A DNA stretch of 64,000 nt from Tomocerus qinae (Eukaryota; Arthropoda; Collembola; Entomobryomorpha; Tomoceridae). The translations under genes and the position numbers were made by a program. Location: positions 20,832,001 through 20,896,000 of the forward strand of contig CM034546.1 of assembly GCA_020055645.1 (NCBI GenBank), given 5' to 3'. This document shows positions 1 to 9,421 of this stretch, piece by piece; positions within the stretch are counted from its first letter, which is position 1, and each line of letters begins with the position of its first letter. Under the pieces are notes generated by a model. The model was not told where the DNA came from. It made no database searches and saw only the letters and a list, made by a program, of their open reading frames with translations.

Positions 1-519
1 GTAGTACCAATTTAAAGCATCCCCTAATAAGTATGCTGGGAATTGCAGTAATTTCAGTGTATCTCCCCATCCATTTGCATCTGCTGAACTTTCGTAATTT
101 AATAGCCAATCATCAGCATCCATTCCGCTTGCTCCCGAAAATTTTTGCGGAGCCGAGACATGTCTAGCTGGCTTTAAGTAATTTTGATTAGAGAAATATA
201 CTCTATCTCTCGGAGTCCATTGGTCACGATGGTGTACGTAAGTATTAAGTACTTGTCCTGCCTTTGTTCTGACCATATCTTCAAAGGTTGGTTCTCCTAT
301 TTGTGATGGAGTTGGTTCATCTTCTCTAATTTCTTCATCCTCATCATCGCCATCATTAGGATTAGTCTGGGCTTGTCGCTGTCTTGAAGAAAGGACTTGT
401 ACATGTGGTTGTTGAGGTGTAGATGTTTTTGGGGGTGTTCTTATAATATAAATTTCTTCGTTAGCATCCGAAGGCCAGTCAGTTAACGAGGGCTGATATT
501 CATCATCTGATGAATCCAT
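1..519 (-). CDS. Retrotransposon Gag, N-terminal part (runs off window)
   Basis: Open in one frame for 173 codons from an ATG at 519 on the minus strand to the window edge, so only the N-terminal part is visible. The start is acidic and serine/proline-rich (MDSSDDEYQPSLTDWPSD), followed by a Q/D/E-rich linker. The last 50 residues hold DWLLNYESSADANGWGD and LLGDALNWYY, the W-x3-Y-x9-W ... L-x-G-x-A-x2-W-Y pattern of Ty3/gypsy capsid N-terminal domains. Upstream lie a leader, a primer-binding-site-like sequence and a probable LTR, which fits an element transcribed leftwards. The protein would form the particle core and package element RNA. Whether pol follows cannot be seen. It is not closely similar to the Gag at 15458-16735, so this is a different family. 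Confidence 0.75.
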   Translation of the reverse strand, partial: MDSSDDEYQPSLTDWPSDANEEIYIIRTPPKTSTPQQPHVQVLSSRQRQAQTNPNDGDDEDEEIREDEPTPSQIGEPTFEDMVRTKAGQVLNTYVHHRDQWTPRDRVYFSNQNYLKPARHVSAPQKFSGASGMDADDWLLNYESSADANGWGDTLKLLQFPAYLLGDALNWYY

Positions 520-1330
520 GTTTAGTTTTAAGGAGTAAAGAAATTGTAATAGGAAATAAGGAGTGAGTGTGTAATGCTTCTGTTTGTGTGTGAGGACAGA
601 TTTTTTACATACAATACATACAATTATGCTTACTCTGAATTATTTCTTCTTTTCTTTTCAAATATCCGAAGGATTTCTATATTATATTTATTATTCGACT
701 TTCACTTTGACGAATTTCTTTTATTATGTACTCTTTTTGTACCGACTTTATTATTCTCTTTTAGTTCGTTTATTTATTCACCTTCAATTGTTCATTTATT
801 CTCTTTCAATTCAAAGTATTTTTATGTACGTATTATTTCCTGCCTAGGCCTTATGGAGTTTAATTTTATTTCTCTTATGCCCTTATTTTACTTTATGTAT
901 AAGAAGATGAAATATCAGGAAGTAAAACCCACTGCACTCCCAATGCTAACGAGGGAGTTCTAGGTCGTCCTATTAAGTACTAAATTTTTAGAATTATTTC
1001 TACTGTATGCTTTAAGAGCAAGGTTATCTAATAATACAGAACTTTGACTAGCTAAATAGGAAGCTAATACAATAAATAAGATAATTACAATTATCGAAAC
1101 ACAGCTTTTAAATCCAATGGCGAGACACATTTTGTATTATCTAATCCGTGCTTGGGTCCAATACAATAGGTATTTAGACCAAACTACCGTAGATTATGGT
1201 GTGTAATAATTTGGGTACTTGGTAAAGATTGAGGAAATTCAACTTTTAGGAAAATTTGGGGAAATTTGAGATTTTGTGAAATTTTTATTAAATATAACGG
1301 AAAGGAGGTAAGGTCCTCTAAACAGACAAA
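520..1330 (-). other. Untranslated leader of the left retroelement
   Basis: Roughly 810 bp between the putative primer site and the gag start. It is AT-rich with long T runs and short unlikely ORFs. I see no further domain. Confidence 0.4.
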
Positions 1331-1348
1331 CCTCGATACGGGCCACCA
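1331..1348 (-). promoter_or_regulatory. Primer-binding-site-like sequence (tRNA-Met-like)
   Basis: On the minus strand this reads TGGTGGCCCGTATCGAGG. It starts with the TGG that pairs with a tRNA CCA end and sits 3 nt inside an LTR ending in CCACA. It resembles the complement of an elongator tRNA-Met 3' end (TGGTGCCCCGTGTGAGG) with a few differences. This orients the element leftwards. Confidence 0.45.
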
Positions 1349-1351
1349 ATT

Positions 1352-1756
1352 TGTGGATGTGTCTGGTTCGATTTCCTGAAATTGTCTGTTTAAAGAGGCA
1401 AATGAATACGCGAAGGTCGGTTGTTTTTAGTGACACAAAGTCTCTTTTTATTCAAGCTTCTACAAAAGGTAAAGAAGGAGAGAGATGTAAAGGAATGAGA
1501 GGACGACGAAGGACTCCGGTGAGTGTGTGAGTTGTTCACATATTTATCCGTCTCCGTCTTAAGATTCCGTATGTATTCGTGTGTGGAGAAAGTTCTTACA
1601 CACAGAATAGTGTTAGTTGTTGGGAGAGGAGATGAGTGTGACGGGAAGGTGGGAGTCGACGGAGAGCGGAGTCAACTCGGTCGGAGGCTGAGTTGGATAC
1701 GGTCAACGTAGGGTCGGGAGGGTGCCGGATAGATACAAAAGAATAAATTATTGTTA
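1352..1756 (-). mobile_element. Probable 5' LTR of the left retroelement
   Basis: The inner end (minus strand ...CCACA, 3 nt before the primer site) is fairly clear. The outer end is inferred from a minus-strand TGTAACA start near 1756, giving an LTR of about 405 bp with TG..CA ends. A minus-strand AATAAA-type signal lies near 1446-1452. The partner LTR is outside the window, so the outer boundary is a guess. Confidence 0.4.
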
Positions 1757-3553
1757 CACAATACATACAATTGAATAGTCCTTATATCTATAGTTACTGG
1801 CTATACTCATATAAATATCCGGCCACATTAGTAAAGAAGTGGAATTTTGTAGTAAAATCGGTCGAATCAAATGCAATTAAAATTTTAATAAGTTTAATGT
1901 AATTTAGTATGCAGACAAATTTGGTTGTAATTATGAAGAAAAAGTCCATCCGATTTTACAAAATTTCCATTTTCAGGTTTCTCACAGCAGAAACATTAAC
2001 ATGTATCAATACTGTCAATATTATAATAAATCACATTTTCATTTCAGATGAAAGAAACGGCTTTTATGGGACTGCAGTCTGCCGTCTGCAGACGTTATTG
2101 CTACAAATTAATGTACAGGTGAAAAGAATAATTTTCTAAATATCCTACCTGGGTTTGGAGATGAAAACTATGTGACAAAAGCTTAGAAATGTGTACGTTT
2201 TCAAGTAAAAAAAAGGAGAGCTGGAGAAAGATCTTGGCTGTCCAAATTAGGATTCAATAAAATTCAGAAAAAAAGCAGGTTTTATACCTCTGATGTCTGG
2301 GCAAAGGATTCTGCACAACAAGGTACCATTGTGTTGGCTCTTTGTTTAATGTTCGAAACAACGGAGATGGGTCCCAATTATTATTTTTTGTTTTAATATT
2401 CTACAGTCACCGACACCATCATTATGTACTTTTTGTGTATTTTATGCAAAAGAAAATTTGTGGTATTTGATGTTTGTTGGCATGTACTTCCTAATGTAAG
2501 TTTATCAGTAACGATTTCTTATGGTAGAGGTTTTTCGTGTCTGTGCATCTACCATTTTTACCATGTATTAATAATTTGAACGATAACTTTTGAAAGAGAC
2601 AATATTTTTGTATTCTGTCTTCGGATTTTGAAGGACAAGGTCAAAACACAGATCAAGTTCATTAATGGGCCAAATTAGTCACATCCCCCTCTCTGGAGAA
2701 GTGGGTAACTTTCGTTTTATACATCGTAGAAAGTCGTGTAACAGATCTTTCGAAAGAGGACATGCAATTCAATATTTTTGACTTCACTCACGTTTGTTTC
2801 ACGTCGACAACTTCTTTTGACTTCTAATCCTTCTTTTCACTTCTAACACCACATTTCAACTTCGTTTGCTCTAGGTTACCGGACTGGCATATTTTTGCAT
2901 ATTTGCATCATATGAACCTTATTGATATTTTTGTGACCTTTTACACACCAGCAATTCTTGCTCCACACTTGTTACTACAGTTTATTTTTAAGCAGCTTTA
3001 CTTATTATATGTAGTGGGCAAAAAATAACAAGCTAATAAGTGTTTCAACATCTCCCACTGCATAAATAATGCAGATGGGAGATGAAATTTGCCATACATA
3101 AACAAATTAAAAGTTGACCACTCGCTAGAAATTGTAGAAGTAGACACGAATTGTACCACTGTAAGTTTTATCCCTACCTAAGAAAGTCCACGAATAAGAC
3201 ATGAATTTTGTATGCTTTAATCATTTACACTTCACTTACATATCCTTAGACACTAATAAATTATTAGAGCTTGGCATATATGAAAATGGAATGTAGAACA
3301 ACGGAATTCAAATTAAACATGTATTAATAAATGGAGAAAATGTATAGCAGAGAAGCTATCGACATGATGTAATGAATAGTATGTATAATTTTCGACATAT
3401 CTAACACTAATTTTTGCCTAACAGTAATACCTAACACTATTTCCAATTTCAAATCAAGATATTATACTTTTTATATCACTAAACTTCAAGAAAAGTGTTT
3501 ACCAATATCTTCGTAAATCCAGCAGCTTAGTAGTAAAATATATATAATGCAAA
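1757..3553. other. Intergenic, no gene recognised
   Basis: About 1.8 kb of AT-rich sequence downstream of IR1. The few ORFs are short, low in complexity and without recognisable motifs. Confidence 0.5.
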
Positions 3554-6004
3554 TCAGTCTGTGGAAAACGCTAACATGTCAACCTCTGTTAGCATGGTAG
3601 ATTTTGCCATGCAGTGATACAGTCGCTGAAAAGCACCAAATGAAATGTTCTTTAAAATGTGTCTAACTTCAAACATGAATACAGATGCAAAAATGACACA
3701 AAGAATGCCAGAAATGATGAATATAGTCGAAATGTTAGACTGGAGTAATGATAATGGTTTCAACACATTCTTTTCCAAACATTGGGAACATTCCACAAAA
3801 TTTGTCCTTTTAGAATATTCTATCCATTTGTTATAAATTGCAGATTCAAATAGCTTCTTAAAACGAATGGTTGCATAATTATTAAATGCAAAAAAACGTC
3901 CCAAAAGAAGGAATCCATATCTTTGCAGCATGAATTGATTGTCCACATTACCCATGTACAGTTTTCTGAGAGGGTTGATCTTTGAATCGGAAAAATCCCA
4001 CTCTGATCCATTGAAGAATCGGTGTAGCTCGCTTTGTCTGTCTATCCAGGCTGATTTCTCACATTTTGATATCCATGTCTGTGGAGTGATGAATGGATAT
4101 TCTGGAGGGAACTTGTGGTTTTTGAGTAGCCCTCCGATGACTTTCCCTTTGCGAGAAAACTTCAATTCGTGAGATACTTCCAGAGAATTGTAAAGATTTT
4201 GTGCAAATGGAATTAACGGTGTTATGCATTCTATTAATAATCCACAAACTTCCCATGCTTTCTGAATTGTCTTATTGTCACGATTGTTAGTTATTTGCCA
4301 TAAATCAGTAATATCTCTATGGCACCGATTATGTTTGTCCTCTAAATTTTTGGCTTTCATGAAACATTGGAAATCCTTTAGACCAGAGTATAATAGATGA
4401 GTGTATCCACTGTTATTGAATTGAAGCATTTCGATGATTACGTCATGATCACGTACATAATATTCGGATACATGACTAAATGATGTAATGGATTGAATTG
4501 TGAAATCTTCTATTGATTCTAGGCGGAGTGGTTCAGGTTCCTCAGTCAAATATGATATGCTGATTCCTTTGTATGCATTTGTTAATATGATTCCCATTAG
4601 TAGAAAAGGACCGATAACTAATTTCAGCCATAATGCCTTTTCTAACTTCCCAGGAAACGTGTAGCCAACTTCCAATAGGTATGCATAAAATGCTAGAACT
4701 ACAGGAACAATTTCTTCGGATTTAAAAACAAGGACGATTTGTACAAATGCTACTGTTGTTACACAAGTTATCAAAATTCCAATCCAAGAGGAAAGAGAGA
4801 AAGGTTTGATGTAGCCACCGAATGAAATAAATGCATATTCAATGATGGAACAGGAAATAAAATTGTATCCATCCATGTGAGTATAAACAAGATCAGTTTC
4901 ATACCTAAACCGTACATGAGATAACTCCGCCTCAAAATATACATGAAATGGAATATAAGGTTCGCTAGGATTTTCTGGGTCCGTAAACGGACAGTTGGTG
5001 CCAAGAAATAAAGTGTTGTTGAAATTTTGAAAGATAAGTGCACTAAGAGCAGTTTTATAGTCGGCATATTTGTAGCCAGTTGAAGTAGGTTGAATAAAAT
5101 ATTTTTTAGATGGGTGGACTCCACAATATTCAGGAGGTTTTGGATTCGTGTATCCTGATAAGGTATACACTCGTGACTGTAATTTATTCTCCCAAACTTT
5201 CTGAAATGCAAGTTTTTGTAATGTATTTGTTTGAAATTTCGGTTTACGACAATTTATTTTTAGTATTTTATATCCAAATTCCGATTTGCAACTTTCACAA
5301 ACAAAATAAATTAAACTTTGATTACATATTCTTTCTTCCTTTGAATATACATGGAGATAGACAAAAGGATAGCCAAAACGAAATATGGCATTAGATTCAT
5401 AAGCCAATGGGTATAAATAATATAATTGCATCACGAACTGCTGTCTCTTCAAATTAGTTGATATTGTATTATGATCGACAATCATATGAAGGTCAGCTGA
5501 ATCTCCCATCCAATTGTCTTTGTCGGAGAGCATTAGATCTGCACTACTCTTATATCTGTAAGATACTTTGTAGGAAAACAAGATGTGTATTAAAATGTAG
5601 TTTTCTAATAAATTCGATGGATTTATCCCAATTGAAATGTGATTCGTGCAACATAATTTAGAAAGTATGGGAGGAGTTGGCAACTGTCTCTTTAAAATTA
5701 TGTAGAGACAACATCTGCTCTTGGTATCAGGACGAGGACATTCCATGAAATCTTGTAGTGTACAGTTAAATGCATTTAAATATATTTGTAAAGTATCAAG
5801 GTAAATTAATGTGTATGGAATGTTGAGATTAATTAAGTCTTCTTTTGACTCTCCAATCCCTCTCCTGTTGAACTCGGTTTCACTGTGAAAAATTATATTC
5901 ACGTGACATTTGTCTTCCACATTTGATAATGAAATAACATTTCCACATTTTACTTTGATTGCACTGGTGCACAGCAAAATAAAAATCATAGTTAAAACGG
6001 CCAT
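3554..6004 (-). CDS. Ionotropic-receptor-like channel, intact (IR1)
   Basis: A single uninterrupted ORF of 816 residues from the ATG at 6004; the reading frame extends to 6019 only through a GTG. A hydrophobic signal peptide (about residues 1-20) precedes a long Cys-containing extracellular region. A first membrane helix at about 400-426 (SLSSWIGILITCVTTVAFVQ) is followed by a short pore-like segment and a second helix at about 457-480 (LVIGPFLLMGIILTNAYKGI). A second ligand-lobe region ends at a last helix at about 755-777 (ISTIFIISGILCVIFASVF). That order matches the ligand-gated channel core of divergent arthropod ionotropic receptors, which act at the dendrite membrane in chemosensation. 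I do not see the canonical glutamate-binding residues, as is common in divergent IRs. IR3 at 45967-48403 is clearly homologous, and the upstream flanks of both share a stretch around TTTTATAGGGG. Confidence 0.75.
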   Translation of the reverse strand: MAVLTMIFILLCTSAIKVKCGNVISLSNVEDKCHVNIIFHSETEFNRRGIGESKEDLINLNIPYTLIYLDTLQIYLNAFNCTLQDFMECPRPDTKSRCCLYIILKRQLPTPPILSKLCCTNHISIGINPSNLLENYILIHILFSYKVSYRYKSSADLMLSDKDNWMGDSADLHMIVDHNTISTNLKRQQFVMQLYYLYPLAYESNAIFRFGYPFVYLHVYSKEERICNQSLIYFVCESCKSEFGYKILKINCRKPKFQTNTLQKLAFQKVWENKLQSRVYTLSGYTNPKPPEYCGVHPSKKYFIQPTSTGYKYADYKTALSALIFQNFNNTLFLGTNCPFTDPENPSEPYIPFHVYFEAELSHVRFRYETDLVYTHMDGYNFISCSIIEYAFISFGGYIKPFSLSSWIGILITCVTTVAFVQIVLVFKSEEIVPVVLAFYAYLLEVGYTFPGKLEKALWLKLVIGPFLLMGIILTNAYKGISISYLTEEPEPLRLESIEDFTIQSITSFSHVSEYYVRDHDVIIEMLQFNNSGYTHLLYSGLKDFQCFMKAKNLEDKHNRCHRDITDLWQITNNRDNKTIQKAWEVCGLLIECITPLIPFAQNLYNSLEVSHELKFSRKGKVIGGLLKNHKFPPEYPFITPQTWISKCEKSAWIDRQSELHRFFNGSEWDFSDSKINPLRKLYMGNVDNQFMLQRYGFLLLGRFFAFNNYATIRFKKLFESAIYNKWIEYSKRTNFVECSQCLEKNVLKPLSLLQSNISTIFIISGILCVIFASVFMFEVRHILKNISFGAFQRLYHCMAKSTMLTEVDMLAFSTD

Positions 6005-7691
6005 ACTCTTAATAACCACGATATTTTATATAGTTAAACTTAAAATTTTAAGTACTTGCGGTTTTCTTCAATGTTTTATGCAATATGCTTCAAATTGAAA
6101 ACCAATAAGATGTTATCGGAAAATCGTACTTATTCTATATGTTTCGATTTCTATCAGATTATTTTTATCAGATTGTATTGTATCTCCAAACGCTGATGTC
6201 TACGGAATACATGCTCTTTGGTGATTACACACCCCTATAGCTAAATACAGAAAGTTTTAAATTATTTTATAGGGGCGCTAATCAGTTAATGTACTATTAT
6301 AACCTTACTACTTACTAGAAAGGTAATACATAAATGAGAGGTAATAAATAAAGTTTATTATTAAGAAAGGTTTCTTTCTGTCCCTTTTTCGACAACTTTC
6401 CTAACAACTACCAATTTTTGGGGACCTTTTAGGCGTAGCATCATCTACATATTGCCAAATTTCCACTAATATAATTTGATTTCTTATTTAATTCTTTAAA
6501 ATTATTACTACCCCGTTGGGGTAATGCTAACTATCTGATTCACAACTATAGGGCTTCCAATAGCGACACTTAAATACCAGTATTTGGTAAATTACTTACA
6601 TTTTACTGAAATTAAATGAAACATTTAGTAGGAAATCGGTAGACAATTAAGTGGTACGCGTGAACTGATAGACACATAAGCAATCGACAATCGCCAAAAT
6701 CAAATTATTATAGCTTATAATATAACTGAATTAATGACTACCAATTGTGTGACTCCGGATATTATTTATTCACTAATGACAAGTTTAGTATTTAAGTTTA
6801 TCATTTTATTAACAATTAGTGTAGTGACAATGATAGGAGAAAACTTGCTATAATTTTATTGTAACCGGTTATTCAAAATTGTCAATAAACCGTACCATAC
6901 CATACCATAAGAGGTGAAGTAATTGTTAAATAAAAAATAGGTAAGAAAGGTACCCTTGTTTATTTGGTACCTATTCATAAGTAAAATATCTACGTCTATA
7001 CAATATTATACATCACTAAAGTAATTAACAATTAATAATGCATACTTAGTGGGGAAATTTTGCCAGAAATGCTTCACATTCCTAGTAGCAATATTCACTA
7101 ATACCTTACGTATTATTGCGTGCTACTGTATAGGACAATATTCCACATCAATCAGAATGTTAATGTGTGCAATAGGCTTACCAGATTTTACGTATGTAAC
7201 TGTTACGGCCAACTATGTCACCTTCTAACAGTATATGATGCTAACATTGCTAACTCGCAATCAGCTTAATAGACCTTAGTTTCTACTTAAAATTACGAAA
7301 AAAATTTTTCGGAGTGACCTAGATATATTAATTTATTTTATTTATTTACTCGGTCAAATTCCTCCCTCAGAGGTAGTTACAGAGCCGGGGTTCTATTTCA
7401 TCCCGACTTGACAATATTAAATGCTTAATAATTACGGATGCAGATTAGTTAAAAAATAACAATTAAAGATTGATATTAGAAAAAGTGAGAATATTATGTG
7501 TAGGTTATTTTCATACAAACATCATCTACACAGGAAAGATCAAATTTTAAAGTGTCACTAACCGGTTCGGTTTCAATTAATTGCCGACTTAAGAAGAATT
7601 TTTATAGTATAGTAACCATATTTAAATTAACCAGGGCCGGGTAATTAAAATGGGGCGGGCATTGTATTGCATTGAGATTTAAGATTTATAA
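6005..7691. other. Intergenic between IR1 and the retrotransposon
   Basis: No coding feature seen. The first 300 bp, upstream of IR1, resemble the upstream flank of IR3 (compare 6222-6290 with 48580-48640, both with 'tatagctaaat' and 'ttttataggggmgc'), suggesting a shared ancestral promoter region. A short CATAC repeat lies near 6893-6910. Confidence 0.4.
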
Positions 7692-7695
7692 ATAT

Positions 7696-8148
7696 TGTGC
7701 TGGTTCTCGGTGGATGCGCCTCAGACGGTAAGCCTGCACGTTGTCAGAGTCGACAGAACCTGGGATACCCGATTAGTCCTGATCCTGATATGCCGGTTAG
7801 TCCTGAAATGCCCGTTAGTCCGGAAATGCCCGTTAGTCCTGAAATGCCCGTCCTGGCATGCTTGTCCTGAACTGCCCGTATGCTGGATGCCACAAGGAAA
7901 CACAATCCGAAGTCCAGATCCAATCCCACTTTATTAGCCCATCAACCAACCCGCACGACTCAAGCCCAGAAACAGAATGCCACTCTTTCCGCTCCGTTCT
8001 CCCGTCTAACTATCCCCACATTAGAATGTGCGATGTGCGTCCCTCTCTACTCTCGCGGATTGGCTCACACACATTTAAATATCCCCATAACCCGCTACAG
8101 CATACTTACTCTATGACTCTCTACAATAGAGTCTCTACAACTACTACA
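7696..8148 (-). mobile_element. 3' LTR of the Ty3/gypsy element
   Basis: 453 bp. In element sense it starts TGTAGTAGTTGTAGAG and ends ...AGCACA. It is identical by eye to 18404-18856 except at 7705 and 7707. Short ORFs in it are present in both LTRs and show no protein features. Confidence 0.92.
7773..7850. repeat. 18 bp tandem repeat inside the LTR
   Basis: Three copies of TTAGTCCTGAAATGCCCG (7797-7814, 7815-7832 with one change, 7833-7850), preceded by a degenerate 24 bp unit at 7773-7796. The same array is in the other LTR at 18481-18558. Confidence 0.85.
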
Positions 8149-8652
8149 TATGCCCCATTTTTATTTTAAAGCTGTCCCCAGCTTTTCCCCCCTACCAAGA
8201 AAAAGAAGGTGATTCCCCGAATGAATCAAAATTAATTCTAGTACACAGTATCCAAATCTTAGCTATAACAACATAATTCCATGCAATAATACATCATAAC
8301 ACAAATATTAAATATCCTCAACAAAAATATGTATGTATTACAACATCAAGAAATTATTACCTAACAGCAAAGTAAAGGCTAATACAGTATAATACATAAA
8401 TCATATAGTCCCAAATCAATAATACAAGAAACAACATCACAAAGTATATTGTTACCTAACAGCAAAGTAGAGTCTACGACAAAATAATACAGAAAATATA
8501 ATGTTCCCAAATTAATTATACAAAAAACAATGGTATTACAAAAGTTCCAAAATGATTATAGCATCAACCAAAAATAACTAAATGATAGAGATAACAAAAA
8601 TCAATTAATTTTTACACAAAATAGCCACTTCACTTTCCGTTGCACAAGAACG
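8149..8652 (-). other. 3' untranslated region with polypurine tract
   Basis: About 500 bp between the third ORF and the 3' LTR. Just before the LTR the minus strand reads AAAATAAAAATGGGGCATA, a purine-rich run that could prime plus-strand synthesis. A second purine run (GTAGGGGGGAAAAGC) lies a little upstream, around 8185-8200. No ORF. Confidence 0.5.
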
Positions 8653-9396
8653 TCAAAAGATTTTGGCGTATCTCCCCACACAATCACGACAAAGGTGACC
8701 TGGACGACCCAAAATCTTGCCACACGACACACAACGTGCCTCTGCTTGTTTTGCCCGTTCAATCAGCAATAAATGGTACTTTTCGCACTGAAACATTTCG
8801 TGAGATGTAGAGTTGCATACAAAGCACAACTTTTGTCCTCGCTGATTACTGTGAAGCCAAGCCATTCGCCCAGCCTTATTTCGCGAAATTCCCCCATTGT
8901 CTTTGCAAATTTCACGCCTCGCCGCGTATCGCCCACTTCCTTGTGGCTCGGACCTTTGATTAGGGCCCCGGGAGCCTCGTCGACTATCGCCCCCAACGCG
9001 ATCTGATCGACCACCACGATTGTCTCTAGCACGCTCTCTGTCTCTCAAAACTCGACCTTCATCACCACCATTGCGCCATGTGGTAAAGGAATTGTTCTGG
9101 CGATAAGTCACCGAGTTCTCCTGCACACTTGCAGTGCCGACGTTTGGAATATTAACTCCAACAGCCCGAAAATTCACAACAACCTCCCCGTTAGGGACTC
9201 CTGCCGCTGGTACTCCTTCAACAGCTCTATCGACTACTTGATTGTCCTCCCATGCACCTTCATCATTTTCCTCATCGTAATTGAGTCGTTGCAACGAGTT
9301 CGCAACCTCCTCTACAGGAACGTCTCTTGGTGGAGCCACATTCCACTCGTCCTCAGTCACGCCCCACTCATTAGGCTCATTTCTCCTCTCAGCCAT
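8653..9396 (-). CDS. Third ORF of the retrotransposon: RGG-rich zinc-knuckle protein
   Basis: 247 residues from the first ATG (9396), 25 nt beyond the pol stop; upstream extension of the frame uses only TTG. The N-terminal third is acidic. The middle is rich in Arg and Gly (about residues 100-165, RDNRGGRSDRVGGDSRRG), like RGG-box RNA-binding regions. The C-terminus holds CFVCNSTSHEMFQC at about 191-204, an exact CX2CX4HX4C retroviral-type zinc knuckle, then a second Cys/His cluster, CVSCGKILGRPGHLCRDC (222-239). There is no signal peptide, membrane helix or furin-like site, so it is not an envelope protein although it sits in the env position. A nucleic-acid-binding or RNA-chaperone role is inferred from the motifs. 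It may be a duplicated nucleocapsid or a captured gene. Confidence 0.75.
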   Translation of the reverse strand: MAERRNEPNEWGVTEDEWNVAPPRDVPVEEVANSLQRLNYDEENDEGAWEDNQVVDRAVEGVPAAGVPNGEVVVNFRAVGVNIPNVGTASVQENSVTYRQNNSFTTWRNGGDEGRVLRDRERARDNRGGRSDRVGGDSRRGSRGPNQRSEPQGSGRYAARREICKDNGGISRNKAGRMAWLHSNQRGQKLCFVCNSTSHEMFQCEKYHLLLIERAKQAEARCVSCGKILGRPGHLCRDCVGRYAKIF

Positions 9397-9421
9397 TCTA
9401 TACAGCAGGAAAATATACAAT

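Noticed and set aside
1360-1380. tRNA-like B box (GGTTCGATTTCC)
   Set aside because: No A box at the right distance and no cloverleaf; it lies in the probable LTR.
7695-8169. Several 60-103 codon ORFs on both strands, repeated at 18418-18877
   Set aside because: They lie in the LTRs, run across the LTR border, mostly use non-ATG starts and reflect the 18 bp tandem repeat.
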